This document shows, one piece after another, positions 23,591 through 37,030 of a stretch of DNA of 64,000 nucleotides. The notes beneath the pieces are model-generated. The model was given only the letters and a program-made list of their open reading frames with translations. It was not told where the DNA came from and made no database searches. The stretch's first letter is position 1; every line of letters starts with the position of its first letter. The position numbers and the translations under genes were made by a program. The stretch is taken from the NCBI GenBank assembly GCA_021464415.1, contig CM038467.1, positions 22,166,011-22,230,010 of the forward strand. Reading direction: 5' to 3'. Origin of the DNA: Lonicera japonica (Eukaryota > Streptophyta > Magnoliopsida > Dipsacales > Caprifoliaceae).

Positions 23591-25190
23591 ATTAATTTTA
23601 TTTTAGTTGCAATGTAATCTCAAATTTGATGCCCCTTTAGTTATTCATTTTCTGTTTGATGCCCCTTTAGTTATTCATTTGTCAGAAAAGACACATGCCT
23701 ATGTGAAATGTCTACGACCCTTGAGTCTTTCATTCCCTCAATTTCCTAAATTTTACATGCTTGGACGAAATTGCAACAAATATGCATTGATTTTAATTCT
23801 TAACAAGGCCTAACGCAGTGATGTCTTAATGGAGGGAATGAACGACTAAGGGTTAGATATATACTAGGGTATGCCCGTACCTCCGGCACTATTAAAACTA
23901 ATTTAGATAATTAATAGATGAGTTACTATTATACATTACTATATATATTGTGACAATCGTAATTAAGTTTCTTTTAAAATTAAGGTGTTGGGTTAGCATG
24001 ATTTGGTGAAATTCGAGTTGGAAACTAACTAACATGTATAATAAACGGATCGTGTCGAGTTAGTATAGATAACATGATTAATCTGAAATTAACATGTTTA
24101 AACTCAGTTAGACATGTGAAATAATTCTTATTTATTTGGGTAATTATATTAGTACTATACAAAAAATTCTTTGACACTTTAAAATTATCTTTAATAACTA
24201 AAAAGTATCCCAAAAAATTGATATAAAATATCACTAAAAATAATGTTAAATTATTAGAATATTTTCGTGAAGGGCTAACATTATTACCTTTATTATGTAA
24301 CTTACTTTAAAACGCCTATTTGAAGCACAATTTAATTATATTAATCTAGTGATATCGAAAAATATAAATATTACATTAATACTTGACCAGCTGCCGCCAC
24401 GTACTGCGAGCGGTGATTAATCGAAATACACGAAAGCCAGCCCAGATACCCCGTGAGGTAACTCTCGAACAAAAAAAATCATGTTAATTATAAAACTATT
24501 AATTTGTACCCTGATTTACGCGCAAATATACTTGCCTGTCCCCCATCTCTTTTCTGTTTTCCCCTCTTTCTCCCTTTCTTTCTCCTCGTCTCCGTGTGTA
24601 GCACAATCAAATTTTAAAATTATTTTTTTTAAAAAAAATCAAGTAAAATTTTAGAATCAGAATTAGGATCTTTAAATTCAAAATTGAAACACACATTAAC
24701 CTGAAATAAAAATATTTTAATTGAAAACCTAGCCATCAAAACCCAAGAAATTTACAACCTTCACCCTATCACACTTCTTGATCCCCACCCCACCGTAACT
24801 GCACCCATAAAATTCATAAACTTCGATCAATAAATCCATCTTCAACAGAACTGAATAATCCAATTAAATAGTATCAACAACCACTAAAACAAAGTAAAGA
24901 GGGAAAATGTAAAAAAAAATAAAAATGAGCAGGGTAACAATTAGGGAGAGAGTTTTGTGAAGAGAAGAAAATTTTAGAGAGAGAGATAGAAGGGATATCG
25001 GTAAAGATTAGGAAAGAGAATTCTATCAAAAAAATGTTCGAACTTTAGAGAAAGAGAGAGTTGGGCTGTAGGTTATAGTGAAAAAAATAAAGAAAAATAA
25101 AATTGACCTAGATAAATTTTACACCACTGGATTTATTGGAACTACTTATAGCCGCACGATTATTATTATGGAACCACTTATAGTCGCACG

Positions 25191-25209
25191 ATTATCATCA
25201 TCATCATCA

Positions 25210-25279
<70 letters not shown>
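25191..25279. repeat. ATC/ATT trinucleotide microsatellite
   Basis: A few ATC units are followed by about 23 ATT units. The Leu-rich and Asn-rich open frames over it are translations of this repeat and are not genes. Confidence 0.97.
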
Positions 25280-25280
<1 letters not shown>

Positions 25281-26229
25281 TTTCTTTTTAGCATAGGTGA
25301 GAACGTGAGTCATATTATGATTATTTGTCAACTAAATATAAATTTTAACGATATAATATTTAGATTTAAAAATCAACTTCCTTGTATTTGTTAAGCAAAC
25401 ACAAAATTTTAAATTATTTTATTTTCAAATATGTAATTTTTGAATTTTAAAGCTAAATCCAATTCTGCAATCTAAACGCACCCTAAAAGAAAATAGGAAA
25501 TAAATTAAAATGGAAGTAAATTTTGATTAGGAATCTAAATTAAAATGGAATCTAAATTAATACAATTATAAATTAATTTTAATTGGTGGATATACTTCTC
25601 AATTTTGAAAAGGGTAATATTATCAAGATTTGTTCAAAATTTTCATAAATTAAGGCCAGATTAATCGTAAGATATCACGGATAGAAACAAAATCATGCTT
25701 GTCATAATACTTATAATCCACTACGGGCCAAGATCGTTACAATCTTTATATGATAAGCACATATAATTTATGTGTATAATATCTTTTGACACATTTCCTT
25801 AATCATACTATCAAGAAAAAAATTCCATCATATACATTGTTTATTAATTGGTTGTCTCTATTATATTAAAATTATTTTACTAAATTATTTGACAGTCACA
25901 TTATGCCTTGCTTTTACATCTCTTTTAAGTCATATTACTAATTCCACTGACATATTATGCATATAATAATTTTACGTCTCATAACAGTCATATTACTGGT
26001 TATTCGTAATATGTCAGTTTCTTAAATGGGCTTATGTATGTAAGAATATGAATTATTTGACTTTATTCAAAAATGATTATATTTCATCTAACTGTTACAG
26101 TTCATTTATGCAGGAATATTGTGTCATTAGAAAATTACTTATTCTTTTTATTTATCAAATAAAAATTTATTTTACAATGGACTATCATAAAATTTGTTCT
26201 TGATAGTGGTCATAAAATTTGTTCTTCAA

Positions 26230-26773
26230 TTAGGGGTGTTGTCAGAAATCTGAAAACCGAACGAACGAACCGAACCAATCCGTTGCGATCTGAAATTTTT
26301 CGAACCGAAAAAAAATAAAAACCGAAACCGATTGATTTGGGTCACTATGGGTTGGGGATTCGGGGTCCCCGAATTGAACTGAAAAACCGAATCTTTTTTT
26401 AAAAAAAAATTGCTAACTTAATGTAATTACTTAAGTTGTCTTACAATACGTTGAAAAAAAAAAGAAGAAAACTTTCTTAAAATATTTACATTATATAAAT
26501 GACCTAACTCTATGGATTATTTACATTTACAAATAATTACTTAAGCTAATTATTAAAATAAATACATTATATTAAGCTAATTATTAGTGAAATTTTGAAC
26601 TAAAGTTTTAACAATAAAAAAAAAACCGAATGAGACCGAATCGGACCGAAATCGAATTATTTAGGAAGGGTTTGGGTTTTATGGGTACGAAAACCGAAAC
26701 CAAACTATAAAGTTTGGGGATGGTTTGGGGTATCCTAGTTTCTACCCCGACCGAAACCGAAAACACTCTTAAG
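26230..26773. mobile_element. Probable hAT-like MITE rich in ACCGAA repeats
   Basis: The ends TTAGGGGTGTTGTC and the complement of GAAAACACTCTTAA are inverse. Both flanking regions carry ACCGAAACCGAA-like subterminal repeats around an AT-rich core. No target duplication was verified. Confidence 0.5.
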
Positions 26774-26822
26774 TTTAATCACCGAGTGGTTGACATTTGT
26801 TCTTGACATTTTAAGAGATTTA

Positions 26823-27352
26823 GTGCTCGTTTGGTTGAGATTTTAAAACATATTTTTTAGATAAATTTTTGGGAAATGTGAAATTAAGTTGAAAAGTAAA
26901 TTTAATATTTGTTGGAGTTTTTTTAACAAATTCAAAAAAACTCATTAAAAAATTTCAAAAAATAGTCATAATGGCTCTTATTTTATAGATCTCGATAAGT
27001 AGATTTCAAATATATATTTTTTATTCAATTCCGATTTTTGAATTTAATGTTATGGTGTTTTAAAAATTTTATGAGAGAGAAAGTAAAGTGAAGTAAATTT
27101 TTTGTTGGAGTTTTTTTCAACAAATTCAAAAAAACTCATTAAAAAAATTCAAAAAATAGTCACAATTATTCTTATTTTATAAATCTCGATAAGTAGATTT
27201 CAAATATATTTTTTTTATCCGATTCCGATTTTTGAATTTAAAGTTATAGTGTTTTAAAAATTTTATGAGAGAGAAAGTAAAATGAAGTAAATTTTGAAAA
27301 GTGTGAAATAAATTTCAAAAACTTAATTTTAAAATTTCTACCAAACACCATC
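26823..27352. mobile_element. Harbinger-type MITE with internal duplication
   Basis: The ends GTGCTCGTTTGGTTGAGAT and the complement of ATTTCTACCAAACACCATC are inverted repeats flanked by TTA on both sides. About 190 bp inside (near 26910-27100 and 27100-27295) is directly duplicated. Confidence 0.65.
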
Positions 27353-27355
27353 TTA

Positions 27356-28744
27356 ATAATTAATTGTTAGAGAGAGAACAAATAAAATAAAAAGATGTTG
27401 TATAAGTGGGAAAAAAATATTTTCCACCTAGGACAATGGTCACATCAAGTTCCTTGATTTGTATTATAGATGTTCCCCTTTTGTCCTCTAAGGATAGTGC
27501 CTTGTGCGTAATAAATGTTTTTTTTTGTAAGAATTATCGGGGTGGTCACTTTGGGGCCACATTGCAATTAAAATGAAATTTTAGGAGTTAAATTGATAAA
27601 ATTGAACCTTAAAGAATAAAATGGGACTTTAAGTAAACTTCAAGGGACTAAATATAATTCACTAAAATAATTACTTAGGTGAAACTGTTTGAGTATGTTT
27701 AAGCTCAAACTTAAGCTAAAAATAATATAAATAGAGAGTATTGTTGAAATCTCTTACTCTCTATTTTAAAAAATGTTCTTTATTTAAAAAAAAAAAGCTT
27801 TCTAAAATAAAAAGTATTGTTAGAGAAGCTCTTAACTAGAATAGCGAAAAGGATAGGGAAATAATTTTCGCGCTTATTTTGCGGTTACTTGGGAAGGGGT
27901 TTAGCTTAGCTGCGGTTGAGTCCCTCTATCTTTTAACTCGTCAAGCGTTAGATCTACAGATATTTAGCTGGGTCCCACTTCATAAAACGGTTACGAACAT
28001 TGAGTTTATTATAAGAGCTGAACTTTTCTTTGAATTCTAATTAAGCCCCTTAGTGCTATGTTTTGCGTCCATAAAACTCTTCAACTATTAGATAAGAATA
28101 AACGTCAAGACTTTGAACCTTGTTGGTTATTTCTATTATATAAAGTCAAAAGCCATTTTTGTGATCGTTGGAATTGTGATAGATTTTTGTATTTCTAATT
28201 TTTGTTTGGAAAGGGTTTTTTCACAAAAATAAAAATAAAAATAGAAGTTATCATTATAGTGTAAGTAATAGAACTTGAGGGCGAGAATATGGCCTTCAAC
28301 CACTGCGCGACCTATTCATCTTTTAAGTTTTTTATTTAAATTTTTGATATCTTGAATAACGCGCACATCACTTGTGCACAAAAATGTAATTTTTGAATAT
28401 TGGGAAGGAATAAATGCTACATAACCTAAAAAGGTTGTAACTAGATTTAAGGGTAATAGTTGAAGAGGCATTAAAATAGTGTACTCAAAGTATTAACAAT
28501 AATATATATCTATATATGTGTATATATTTATGTTATATATATAAACCCTAAATATTGGATGCCCTGTTATGAGACTGTAGACAATCGTCTGAGCTACCTA
28601 TAACCAGAGTCAATCTTGAGCGTTGATGACTTGTATTTAATTGAACCGGAGAAAGACTGTTTAAATTAACCTAAATACCCCTAAATTTAAAAAAGAAACA
28701 AAAGAAGTAATGACCAATCACACATGAAGTTAGAGATGTTCAAG
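27356..28744. other. AT-rich intergenic spacer
   Basis: No gene or defined repeat is recognised. Short TA-rich tracts occur near 28500-28540. Confidence 0.4.
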
Positions 28745-28754
28745 ATGGTTGTTA

Positions 28755-29010
28755 CAGCTACGAATGGGAGGTTGATGCGCTCCATTCTCTATGAAGTTGA
28801 ATGAAAATTATGAAAACTTCACTTTCACCAGGTGGAGAAGATTTAACAGTACAATTAAAATTTATTGTTACATAATTTACTTATTTTTCCATCATGCTTT
28901 CATTCCACGTAACCTAAATATATTTAGCAAAAGCATGCACTTGCTTCTTAGTTAATATTGATGCTCATTGAAAGGGCTTTCAGACCAGTCAAGAATTGCA
29001 CCATAGCACA
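28755..29010. repeat. Segment paralogous to 61590-61835 (SVP 3' flank)
   Basis: The shared blocks appear in the same order and orientation: CGAATGGGAG, GATTTAACAGTACAATTAAA, ATTTATTGTT, GCATGCACTTGCTTCT, GGGCTTTCA and GTCAAGAATTGC. The partner segment lies 1.3 kb beyond the 3' end of the second SVP-like gene. This suggests that both belong to one ancestral tandem duplication. Confidence 0.7.
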
Positions 29011-29308
29011 AAACGAAGTTAATATATATATATATAACAAAAATTAAATTTGTTAAAGTTTGAGTCACATCAACTACACCAAATTTTACGATAATTTATT
29101 TTCAAAATTAATATATCCAAAAACAAGTGCAAACCCAATTTATGATTTTATTTATACTATAAAACATAAAGTTGTACAACTCATTTGAAATTTGCAACAT
29201 GCCACAAGTGCCTAGTGTGGCGGTGCCCCTGGCCCATTCTTCAATTATTTTTTATTAATTTTTTTTTGTTCTTTCTATAATCTCAATCTTTCTCTCTTGT
29301 TTTAGCCT

Positions 29309-29495
29309 TGTTAGCATATATTATGTATTCCTTAATTATACGTTACTTAACTTATAGCCTAGATTATGTTACCTAATTATACGTTACCTAATTGTAGTTT
29401 AGCTCATCTAGTATATATATCCTCATTCATTGTACATTGTAATTATCAAAAATCAATACAAATCATAATTCTCCTTCAAGTTCTATTTCGTTACA
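29309..29495 (+). repeat. 5' LTR of Copia element A
   Basis: TG...CA-bounded terminal repeat of 187 bp, about 95% identical to the 3' copy and followed directly by the primer-binding site. Confidence 0.95.
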
Positions 29496-29979
29496 TGGTA
29501 TCAGAGGGATCTATCCTCCTCTAGAACCAATCATCATCCAATCCTTAACCAAAAGCTAAAGCAAAACCCTAGCCTCATCAACCCTAATATCATCAACACC
29601 ATTATTCTGTCGATCTACTACCATTCACGTACAGACCCTAGATTACCCAACACTATATACCAAACTATTCGTCTCTTCAAAATGAACCAAACGCCGTTGA
29701 AAACACCTCATTTGGACCCCTCACGCGCTCCCACGCGCCGCTAAAAGTTTCACCACGCGCGCCGCCAAGTTCCACGCGCCGCTGTTGCCAAAACCTTAAA
29801 CCGGTTTTTTTCTGAACCAGTTCCACTTTTCTTCACCGGTTCACTTAGTTCTAAACCGGTTTTATTCACTCTAAACCCGGTTCCCTACCAAATCCACCGC
29901 TCCGAATCTAATTCTGCCTCAGATCTCTCAAATTCTGATTTTTTTTTGCTGCTGCTGTGTTAACTACTCATCGCTTTTA

Positions 29980-32900
29980 ATGCAAAAGCACGAATTTTCA
30001 CGCCCAATCTCTATCGTCCTTAATGGATCCAATTATGTTCAGTGGTCCCAAGCCATGACCAGTTTTTTGAAGTCTCGTAAATCCTGAAGAATTGTTACTG
30101 AAAAAATTGTTAAGCCAACCAAGAAAACCGATGAAACTGACGATAAATTCAATGATCGCCTTGATGATTGGGAAAGCAAAAATGGTGATATTATCACATG
30201 GATTCGGAATACATCTATCTCTCGTATAGGACAGCAAATTGGTCATTTTATCACCGGGAAGGAAGTCTGGGATTTTTTACATTCTAGGTACAGTCCAAAG
30301 GATCTCTCTCATCAGTACCAGTTACTTACTGCTTTACATTCTAAAACCCAACAACCCGAGCAATCAATTGATGATTATTTATCCGACCTTCAAGCTATTT
30401 GGGATCAGCTAGCCCAATCCGAACCTTCTTTTTGTGAGCATGGTGCAGAAAAATTTGAAACATACTGGGACAATCAGCGTGTTATCACTCTTCTAATAGG
30501 ACTTCATGATAAATTCGAATCAATTCGAGCTGCTTTACTCCATTGCAATCTTTTACTGTCTCTTGATGATGTCACGGCAGAGATTCTCTCTGAAGAAACT
30601 CGGTTCTCCACTCGGACCCACAATTCTCATGCTATTCTAGCCGTTCACAGCTCGAAACTTACCAAAAACTCGTCTTTTCTCGAGAATGTGCGTACTGTCA
30701 TGCCACCACCCATATGCTACTAAAGTGTCCCGTTAAGACGTGTTTCTTTTGCAACAAGGTGGGACCAGGTCACTTTCAAGCCGATTGTTACAAGAACCCA
30801 TCCAGGTGATCCCCCCTAGATCATCTTCCAGCACCATCACCGCTGCCACCACTGATTCCTTTGAGGCAGACATTTCTACTGCACCTGTGACTCTAGCTGA
30901 CATCACAGCTCTTCTTAAACAGGTTACATCCTCTTCTGGTTCTGCTATGGCTACCACCACAGGTACATCTTGGTTCTTTGGCTCTGGCTGCTGCAATCAT
31001 ATGACTTTTGATCCTGCTATTTTCACTTCTAAAAGTTATAATTTCCATACATCCACCATTAAAACTACTGATGGTTCTCAATTATCTGTTAGTCATGTTG
31101 GGACGGTTATTACTCCTAGCCTCTCTTTACCTGCTACTTTTCATATTCCAAAATTGACTATCAACTTTATTTCTGTTGGTCAATTATGTGACCTTGGGCT
31201 GAATGTTATATTTTTCTCTTTTGGTTGTCATGTGCAGGATCCTCAGACGGGATAAATTATTGGGATATGCCGTAAAGTTGGACGCATGTTTGAGCTCATA
31301 CACCTTCGTACCTCACCCACTCCTATTGTTGCATCCACACCAACTACTACATCAATACCACCTGTTTCTTTGTTTGAGTTGTGGCATTCCCGTTTAGGAC
31401 ATGTGTCTTTTGATCGTCTTCGTTCTATTGTGTCATCTGGTCAGTTAGGGTCAATAAAGTCTGAGAAATTGTCGTGTCTATCTTGTCAACTTGGAAAACA
31501 ACCTGCGTTATGTTTTAATAAAAATGATTCTATTTCTTCAGGACCATTTAATCTTATTCACTCTGATGTTTGAGGACTTTCTCCATATTCTACTATGGGA
31601 GGTTCAAAATATTTTGTTATATTTTTGGATGATTATTCTCGTTTTACTTGGATCTATCTTATGAAAACTCGTTCTGAATTATCCTAAATTTACTATAATT
31701 TTGCTCGCATGATTCAAACTCAATTTTCTCGTCCAATAAAGATTTTTTGTGTTGATAATGCCATGGAATACAAGGCAACATCATTTCTTAAATTTCTTCG
31801 TGAACAGGGCACTGTTTCTCAATATTCTTGTCCAGGTACATCTCAGCAAAATGGTCGTGCTGAACACAAGCATAGACATATTCTTGATACCGTTCGCACA
31901 CTTCTTATCTCTAGTAGTTGCCCTGAACGATTATGGGGGGAAGCATCACTTACCGCTATTTACACTATCAATCGTATACCTGTTCCATTTCTTCAGCATC
32001 AGTCTCCATATGAAAGACTTCATAGTACATCTCCTGATTATAATTTCTTACACGTCTTCGGTTGTGCTTGTTTTGTTTTACTCCAGCCTCATGAACATTC
32101 TAAATTGGAACCCTGTGATCGTCTTTGTTGCTTCTTGGGGTATGGGATATAACACAAAGGTTATAGGTGTTGGGATCCTGTCTCTAAACGTCTACGAATT
32201 TCTCGTAATGTTGTCTTTTGGGAACATAAAATGTTCTCACCTCTCTTCAAATTTTATATCCTTGAAGAACCTCTGCTTCCATTTTTCACTCATTCATCCC
32301 TTGATCTTTCCACCCCTGAGGTAGAAACTCTAGTTGTCACATCACCACCTGAGCTTGAACCAGAAACCACACTTCCACCTCACTCAACTTCCACACCACA
32401 TCCTAATCCAGAAGCCACACCACCACCACCTCAACCACTTGTTCCACCATCTACTAAACCATTTACCCCATCCTCATATGATATTATTCATTCTGACGAG
32501 CCTCAACAAACGGTCCCTCCCAATGATGATGTCCCGCCTGTTGATCCTGTCATCCCTCAGCCACAACGCCAGTCCACTCGAGTAAAAGAGCTTCCTCACT
32601 ATCTTTGTGACTACCATTGTTACTCTACCATGATTTTTCACTATGAACCTTCCTCTTATAAAGAACCTAGTATTAATCCACTTTGGCAGCAAGCTATGAC
32701 AGAAGAATTGCAAGCTTTAGATAAAGCTCATACTTGGGATTTAGTGAATCTTCCTCCTGGAAAGTCTGCAGTTGGGTGTAAATGGGTATACAAAATCAAG
32801 ACACGGTTTGACGGTTCAATTGATCGTTACAAAGCTCGTCTTGTAGCCAATGGGTTTAATCAGGAGTATGGTATAGATTATGAAGAAACTTTCGCTCCTG

Positions 32901-35754
32901 TCGCTCGAATGACATCTGTTCGCAATCTTATTGCTATTGCTGCTGTTTGCAAATGGGATCTTTTTCAGATGGATGTCAAGAATGCCTTTCTTAATGGGGA
33001 TCTCACAGAAAAAGTCTATATGAAACCCCCTCTCGGTTACTCGCACCAGTCCACCCAAGTCTGTAAACTTCGCTGTGTCCTATATGGACTCAAGCAAGCT
33101 CCCCGAGCTTGGTTCACAAAGTTTAGCTCTACTATCACAAAGCTTGGTTATTCTTCCAGTTCGCCAGACTCATGCCTCTTTATTCGAAAGACAGATTCTG
33201 GGACTATTATTCTTCTCCTTTATGTGGATGATATGATAATTACTGGGGATGATATTTCTAGTATCTCGGATCTCAAACGATCTCTCAGTCAGTTTTTTAA
33301 AATGAAGGATCTTGGTCGTCTCAACTACTTCTTAGGGCTTGAAGTTCTTTCTGATTTGACGGGCTACTATTTGTCCCAGGTGAAATACACGTCTGATGTT
33401 TTGACTCGTGCTGGCCTCACTAATTGTAAAACTGCGTCTACTCCATTGGACACTAATGTCAGACTTACTCCGTTTGATGGTACTCTTCTCTCTGATGGCA
33501 CTTTATACCGACAGTTAGTTGGCAGTCTTGTTTACCTTACTGTCACTCTCCCAGATATTGCTTATGCTGGTCATGTTGTCAGTCAGTTTATATCTGCTCC
33601 ACGTTCTACTCACTTCGATGCTGTTCTTTGAATAATTCGTTATCTCAAAGGAAAAATGTTTTACGGGCTTCACTATTCTTCGAGATCATCTCTTATGTTA
33701 CGAGCTTACTCTGATGCAGATTAGGCTGGTGACCCTACAGATCGTCGGTCTATTACTGGTTACTATTTTTTTCTTGGGGACTCTCTTCTTACTTGGCGTA
33801 GCAAGAAACAGTCTGTTGTTTCTCGATCCAGCATTGAGACTGAATACCGTGCCCTGTCTGATACTTCATAAGAACTTATATGGCTTCGACGACTCCTCGA
33901 TGAACTAGGTGCTCTTCAGGACTCTCCTACTACTCTCTATTATGACAATTGCAGTGCCATTCAAATTAGCCACAATTGATAGGAAGCTATCTTCGTCGCT
34001 AAAAATAGCTTGATCAAAAACCCTTATGTACCTACAAAATATATTAATAACGTAGATAGTAGTAGTAAGGGGTCAAATCCACGGGAGTTGTTTATGAATC
34101 AATGAAAACAAAGTTGAGAAAATAATAGATTTAGAATAAAAACCATTTTTTTTTATCTTTTAGAAATGCTTAATTTTCTTAAGAATAATTTTAATACTAA
34201 TAAAATGTAATAAAAGTGGAGAAAGTTGTTTTGGAGAAATAAAGTGTAGAGATTTCAAGAGTTAAGAATCCACCACCAAATTATCAATGGCCAGAATAAT
34301 ATATTATTGCACATATATATCCAAAATAAATTCTATACTAGTTTGATTAAATGGAATCACCTATGGTATATAGAGTGAACCCAAAAGCTAACCAAATAGT
34401 ATTTGACAATTTATTTGTTTATAAGAAAATTTTCTTTTCAAGATCTATATTTTCTTCTTTTAGAAATAATAATAATAATATAAGGTTGTCATTCACTCAC
34501 ACTAACAATCAAGAACTAGAAGATAAATTTGAAAAATAAAATGAACTTAAGAAAATCCTATGGTATGTAGCTCATCTCTTAATTCAAGTATAAAAACCAC
34601 AATGGGATCACCTATGGTGCGTAGAGTAATCCAAAAATCTTATTTAAGAAAAATCACAAACAAGTATATTTATGCAATATTATAAAATTCTAAATCACAA
34701 ATAAAAATGAGGCTTCACCTCTCTCCTTGAAAGGGAGATTAGCCTTCCATAAAAATAGAAGAACAAAACAAATAATAAAATAGCTCCTTAAATATCTCCA
34801 AATATGTGATTAAAAGAATTTCTCTCAACACTCTATAATATTATCTTCATCAACAAAATGAAACAATAATACAAGAAAAAGAAAAATATGTAGCACTCAA
34901 ATATTTTCTCTCTCTAGAACAAGCTTTCTTTCTACTAGCTCTCCTATCTTCTTTCAAACTCTTGTGTGTGCTCTCTCCCTTGGCCAAATATCAATCAATA
35001 TATGTGAGAAAATGGGAGAGAATATTAATGATGAAAGTAGACAATGGGGTGAGGGGGTGCAAGAGAATAATGAGACTTTGTCTAGAGAGTGGGGTGTGTA
35101 AGAGAATAATGTGGACATTGTCTAGGTAGCGGAGTGTTGGGTTATGGGTTGAGTGATTAAAAATATGAGAGTGGGCACACAAACTTTTGGGATATTTTTC
35201 TTTCTTTTTTTCTTTTGTTATCGGAATTTTGTAATGCAATTTCGGATATGAAGATGGTCGAATTTGGAAAAGTGTTAAACTAGAAAGTTGTAGCTCTCGA
35301 AATTCTCTTGATTTTAGGCTCAAAAAACGCATGATTCGGAGTCCCGAGCAAAAAGTTATGCTTTAAAAACTATCCGAGCCACTTTAAGTGTCATGTCTCA
35401 CAAATTCAACAAAGTTAAGCATTTAATTACATCAGTTGAGATAAGAACCTGCAAAACAACTAAATGTCAACATTAGATAACATAATGCAATTTTTGACAC
35501 TTAAATTTCGGCATTTGGGGAGTTATAAATAACAGTTTTGGGTGCTTATCAACAATGATGTTTTTTCATGAACGAACCAAATACATTGAGATTGATTGTC
35601 ACTTTATTCGCCAGCATATTCGCAACCTCTACATTCGTCTTATGTCCGTAACTTCTGATGACCAGCTGCAGATCTCTTCACTAAAACTCACCAGCTTAGC
35701 CGTTTTCAAACTCTGATTTCCAAACTCCAGCTGGTCTCTCACTTACCACCTTGA
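29980..35754 (+). pseudogene. Copia gag-pol remnant of element A
   Basis: A gag-like frame starts at 29980 (NGSNYVQWSQAM) and meets a TGA near 30083. A zinc-knuckle-like CFFCNKVGPGHFQADC lies near 30740 in another frame. The protease motif reads FGSGC where family members have DSGC, so the catalytic Asp is lost. The GAG-pre-integrase region (LWHSRLGHVSFDRL) and the integrase core (CVDNAMEY, TSQQNGRAEHKHR) are broken by stops. The reverse transcriptase is largely open from 32231 to 33631 (WVYKIKTRFDG, DVKNAFLNGDL, YVDDM). RNase H runs on with further stops, one at the Trp of DWAGD. It is non-functional. Confidence 0.93.
33976..35552. mobile_element. Unclassified 1.58-kb insert within Copia element A
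   Basis: It interrupts the RNase H frame between ATTAGCCACAA and CAATGATGTT, which otherwise join in frame. The ends TTGATAGGAAGC and the complement of GGTGCTTATCAA are short inverted repeats. CAA is duplicated at the site. The interior is AT-rich with no recognisable protein, and contains the phrases GGGGTCAAATCCACGGGAG near 34070 and two GATCACCTATGG-like blocks. A CACTA- or Harbinger-like non-autonomous element is possible, but the class is not established. Confidence 0.7.
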
Positions 35755-35770
35755 GTTTGAGGGGGGGGGG

Positions 35771-35957
35771 TGTTAGCATATATTATGTATTCCTTAATTA
35801 TACATTACCTAACTTATAGCCTAGATTATGTTACTTAATGATACGTTACCTAATTGTAGTCTAGCTCCTCTAGTATATATATCCTCCTTCATTGTACATT
35901 GTAATTATCAAAAATCAATACAATTCATAATTATCCTTCAAGTTCTATTTCGTTACA
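35771..35957 (+). repeat. 3' LTR of Copia element A
   Basis: Terminal repeat of 187 bp matching 29309-29495, preceded by a G11 purine tract and followed by the AGCCT target duplication. Confidence 0.95.
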
Positions 35958-36159
35958 AGCCTACCGCATTTTTTCCCTCTAAAACCATGTATGGTTTTTT
36001 TTCTCTCTGTTGGTATTAATTTGTTAGTCGACTATAAATGTTTCTCTACCGGTCAATTTGTTGAATTTTAAACCACCCACTAACTTCTGTCAAAAATATA
36101 TAAATAAGATTAAGATAATCCGTTATCGTAGGTTGGGAAATTAAAGGGTGCTATCTGAT

Positions 36160-36895
36160 GATTTTTTCTGTAGCAAGAAAAGGGAAAATAGATTCATGAA
36201 AAATGACATCACGGTTTAAAAATAATTAATGAGTGTTGAGATCATATAAGTGATATGCTTTTTGACTTACAAGATAATCGACAAATTAAAATGCATTTTC
36301 TAGCTCAAGAGTCATATTTGTTGGATAGTTGCAGATTTGTTGCATAACAAAGATATACAAAAACTCGTGAGTGGGTATTTTGGTGGTTTATTATACAAAA
36401 ATTCATATGGAGATTTATGTTGTAGGACGGGAGTGGAAAGACGATTTATAAGATAAGCAGTAGTCATAATGTTTAAGAGATTTAGATATTTTCGTTCAGT
36501 TAATTACAACATTTTATTAAGGTGTCAATGGACAAAAGCTTTGAAATAAAATGCCTAAATTGGATAAGTAAAGGTTTCATGGAAATAAATTCTGAGCCAT
36601 TATCACTTCGAATACATTTAACATGGCAATTAAAATGAGTGTTTACAGAAGAGATACAAGTTTTGATCAATCCTTGCATTTCAGCTTTGAATTTCATTAA
36701 AAAAAATCCAAATGAAACGAATGTAATAATCAACTATAGTCAAGAAATAATGTGCCCCTGTATGAGTTGCAGTATGAAAGGGGTCTCCAAATATCCCAAT
36801 GAATAAGGTTAAATGAATGCAAAGTTTGAATAAAACTTGAAGAAAATGAATATGTCTAATCATTGCAGATGTAGACGATGTAGTCATAATGTGAT
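36160..36895 (-). pseudogene. Degenerate Copia integrase fragment
   Basis: Minus-strand pieces read THTGAHYFLTIVD, then RSDNGSEF, both typical of the Copia integrase core, with frame changes between them. A downstream piece near 36160-36270 resembles the RDVIFHE region. LTRs were not found, so this is an isolated fragment of another element. Confidence 0.7.
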
Positions 36896-37030
36896 ACTTT
36901 TGATCTCAATATAGTTTTTTTTTTTTCGAAAAAAAGGCTGAAGTGTTTTACAGAGCGAAGAAGATCATTGCTCTAACAACATGAAAATCAAGTTTTAATT
37001 GGAAGAAATATGTGTATTCTCAATGATTAT

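Larger units (their letters stand above)
29309..35957 (+). mobile_element. Degenerate full-length Copia LTR retrotransposon (element A)
   Basis: Two 187-bp LTRs (29309-29495 and 35771-35957) start with TGTTAG and end with TTACA, and differ at about 9 positions. The 5-bp target duplication AGCCT lies at 29304-29308 and 35958-35962. The primer site TGGTATCAGAG follows the 5' LTR, and a purine tract TTTGAGGGGGG precedes the 3' LTR. The coding part has the Copia domain order but contains several stops and frameshifts. A 1.58-kb insert at 33976-35552 splits the RNase H region. It is old and inactive. Confidence 0.95.

Noticed and set aside
25078..25331. Leu-rich and Asn-rich open frames of 61-72 aa
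   Set aside because: They translate the ATC/ATT microsatellite on the two strands and are not genes.
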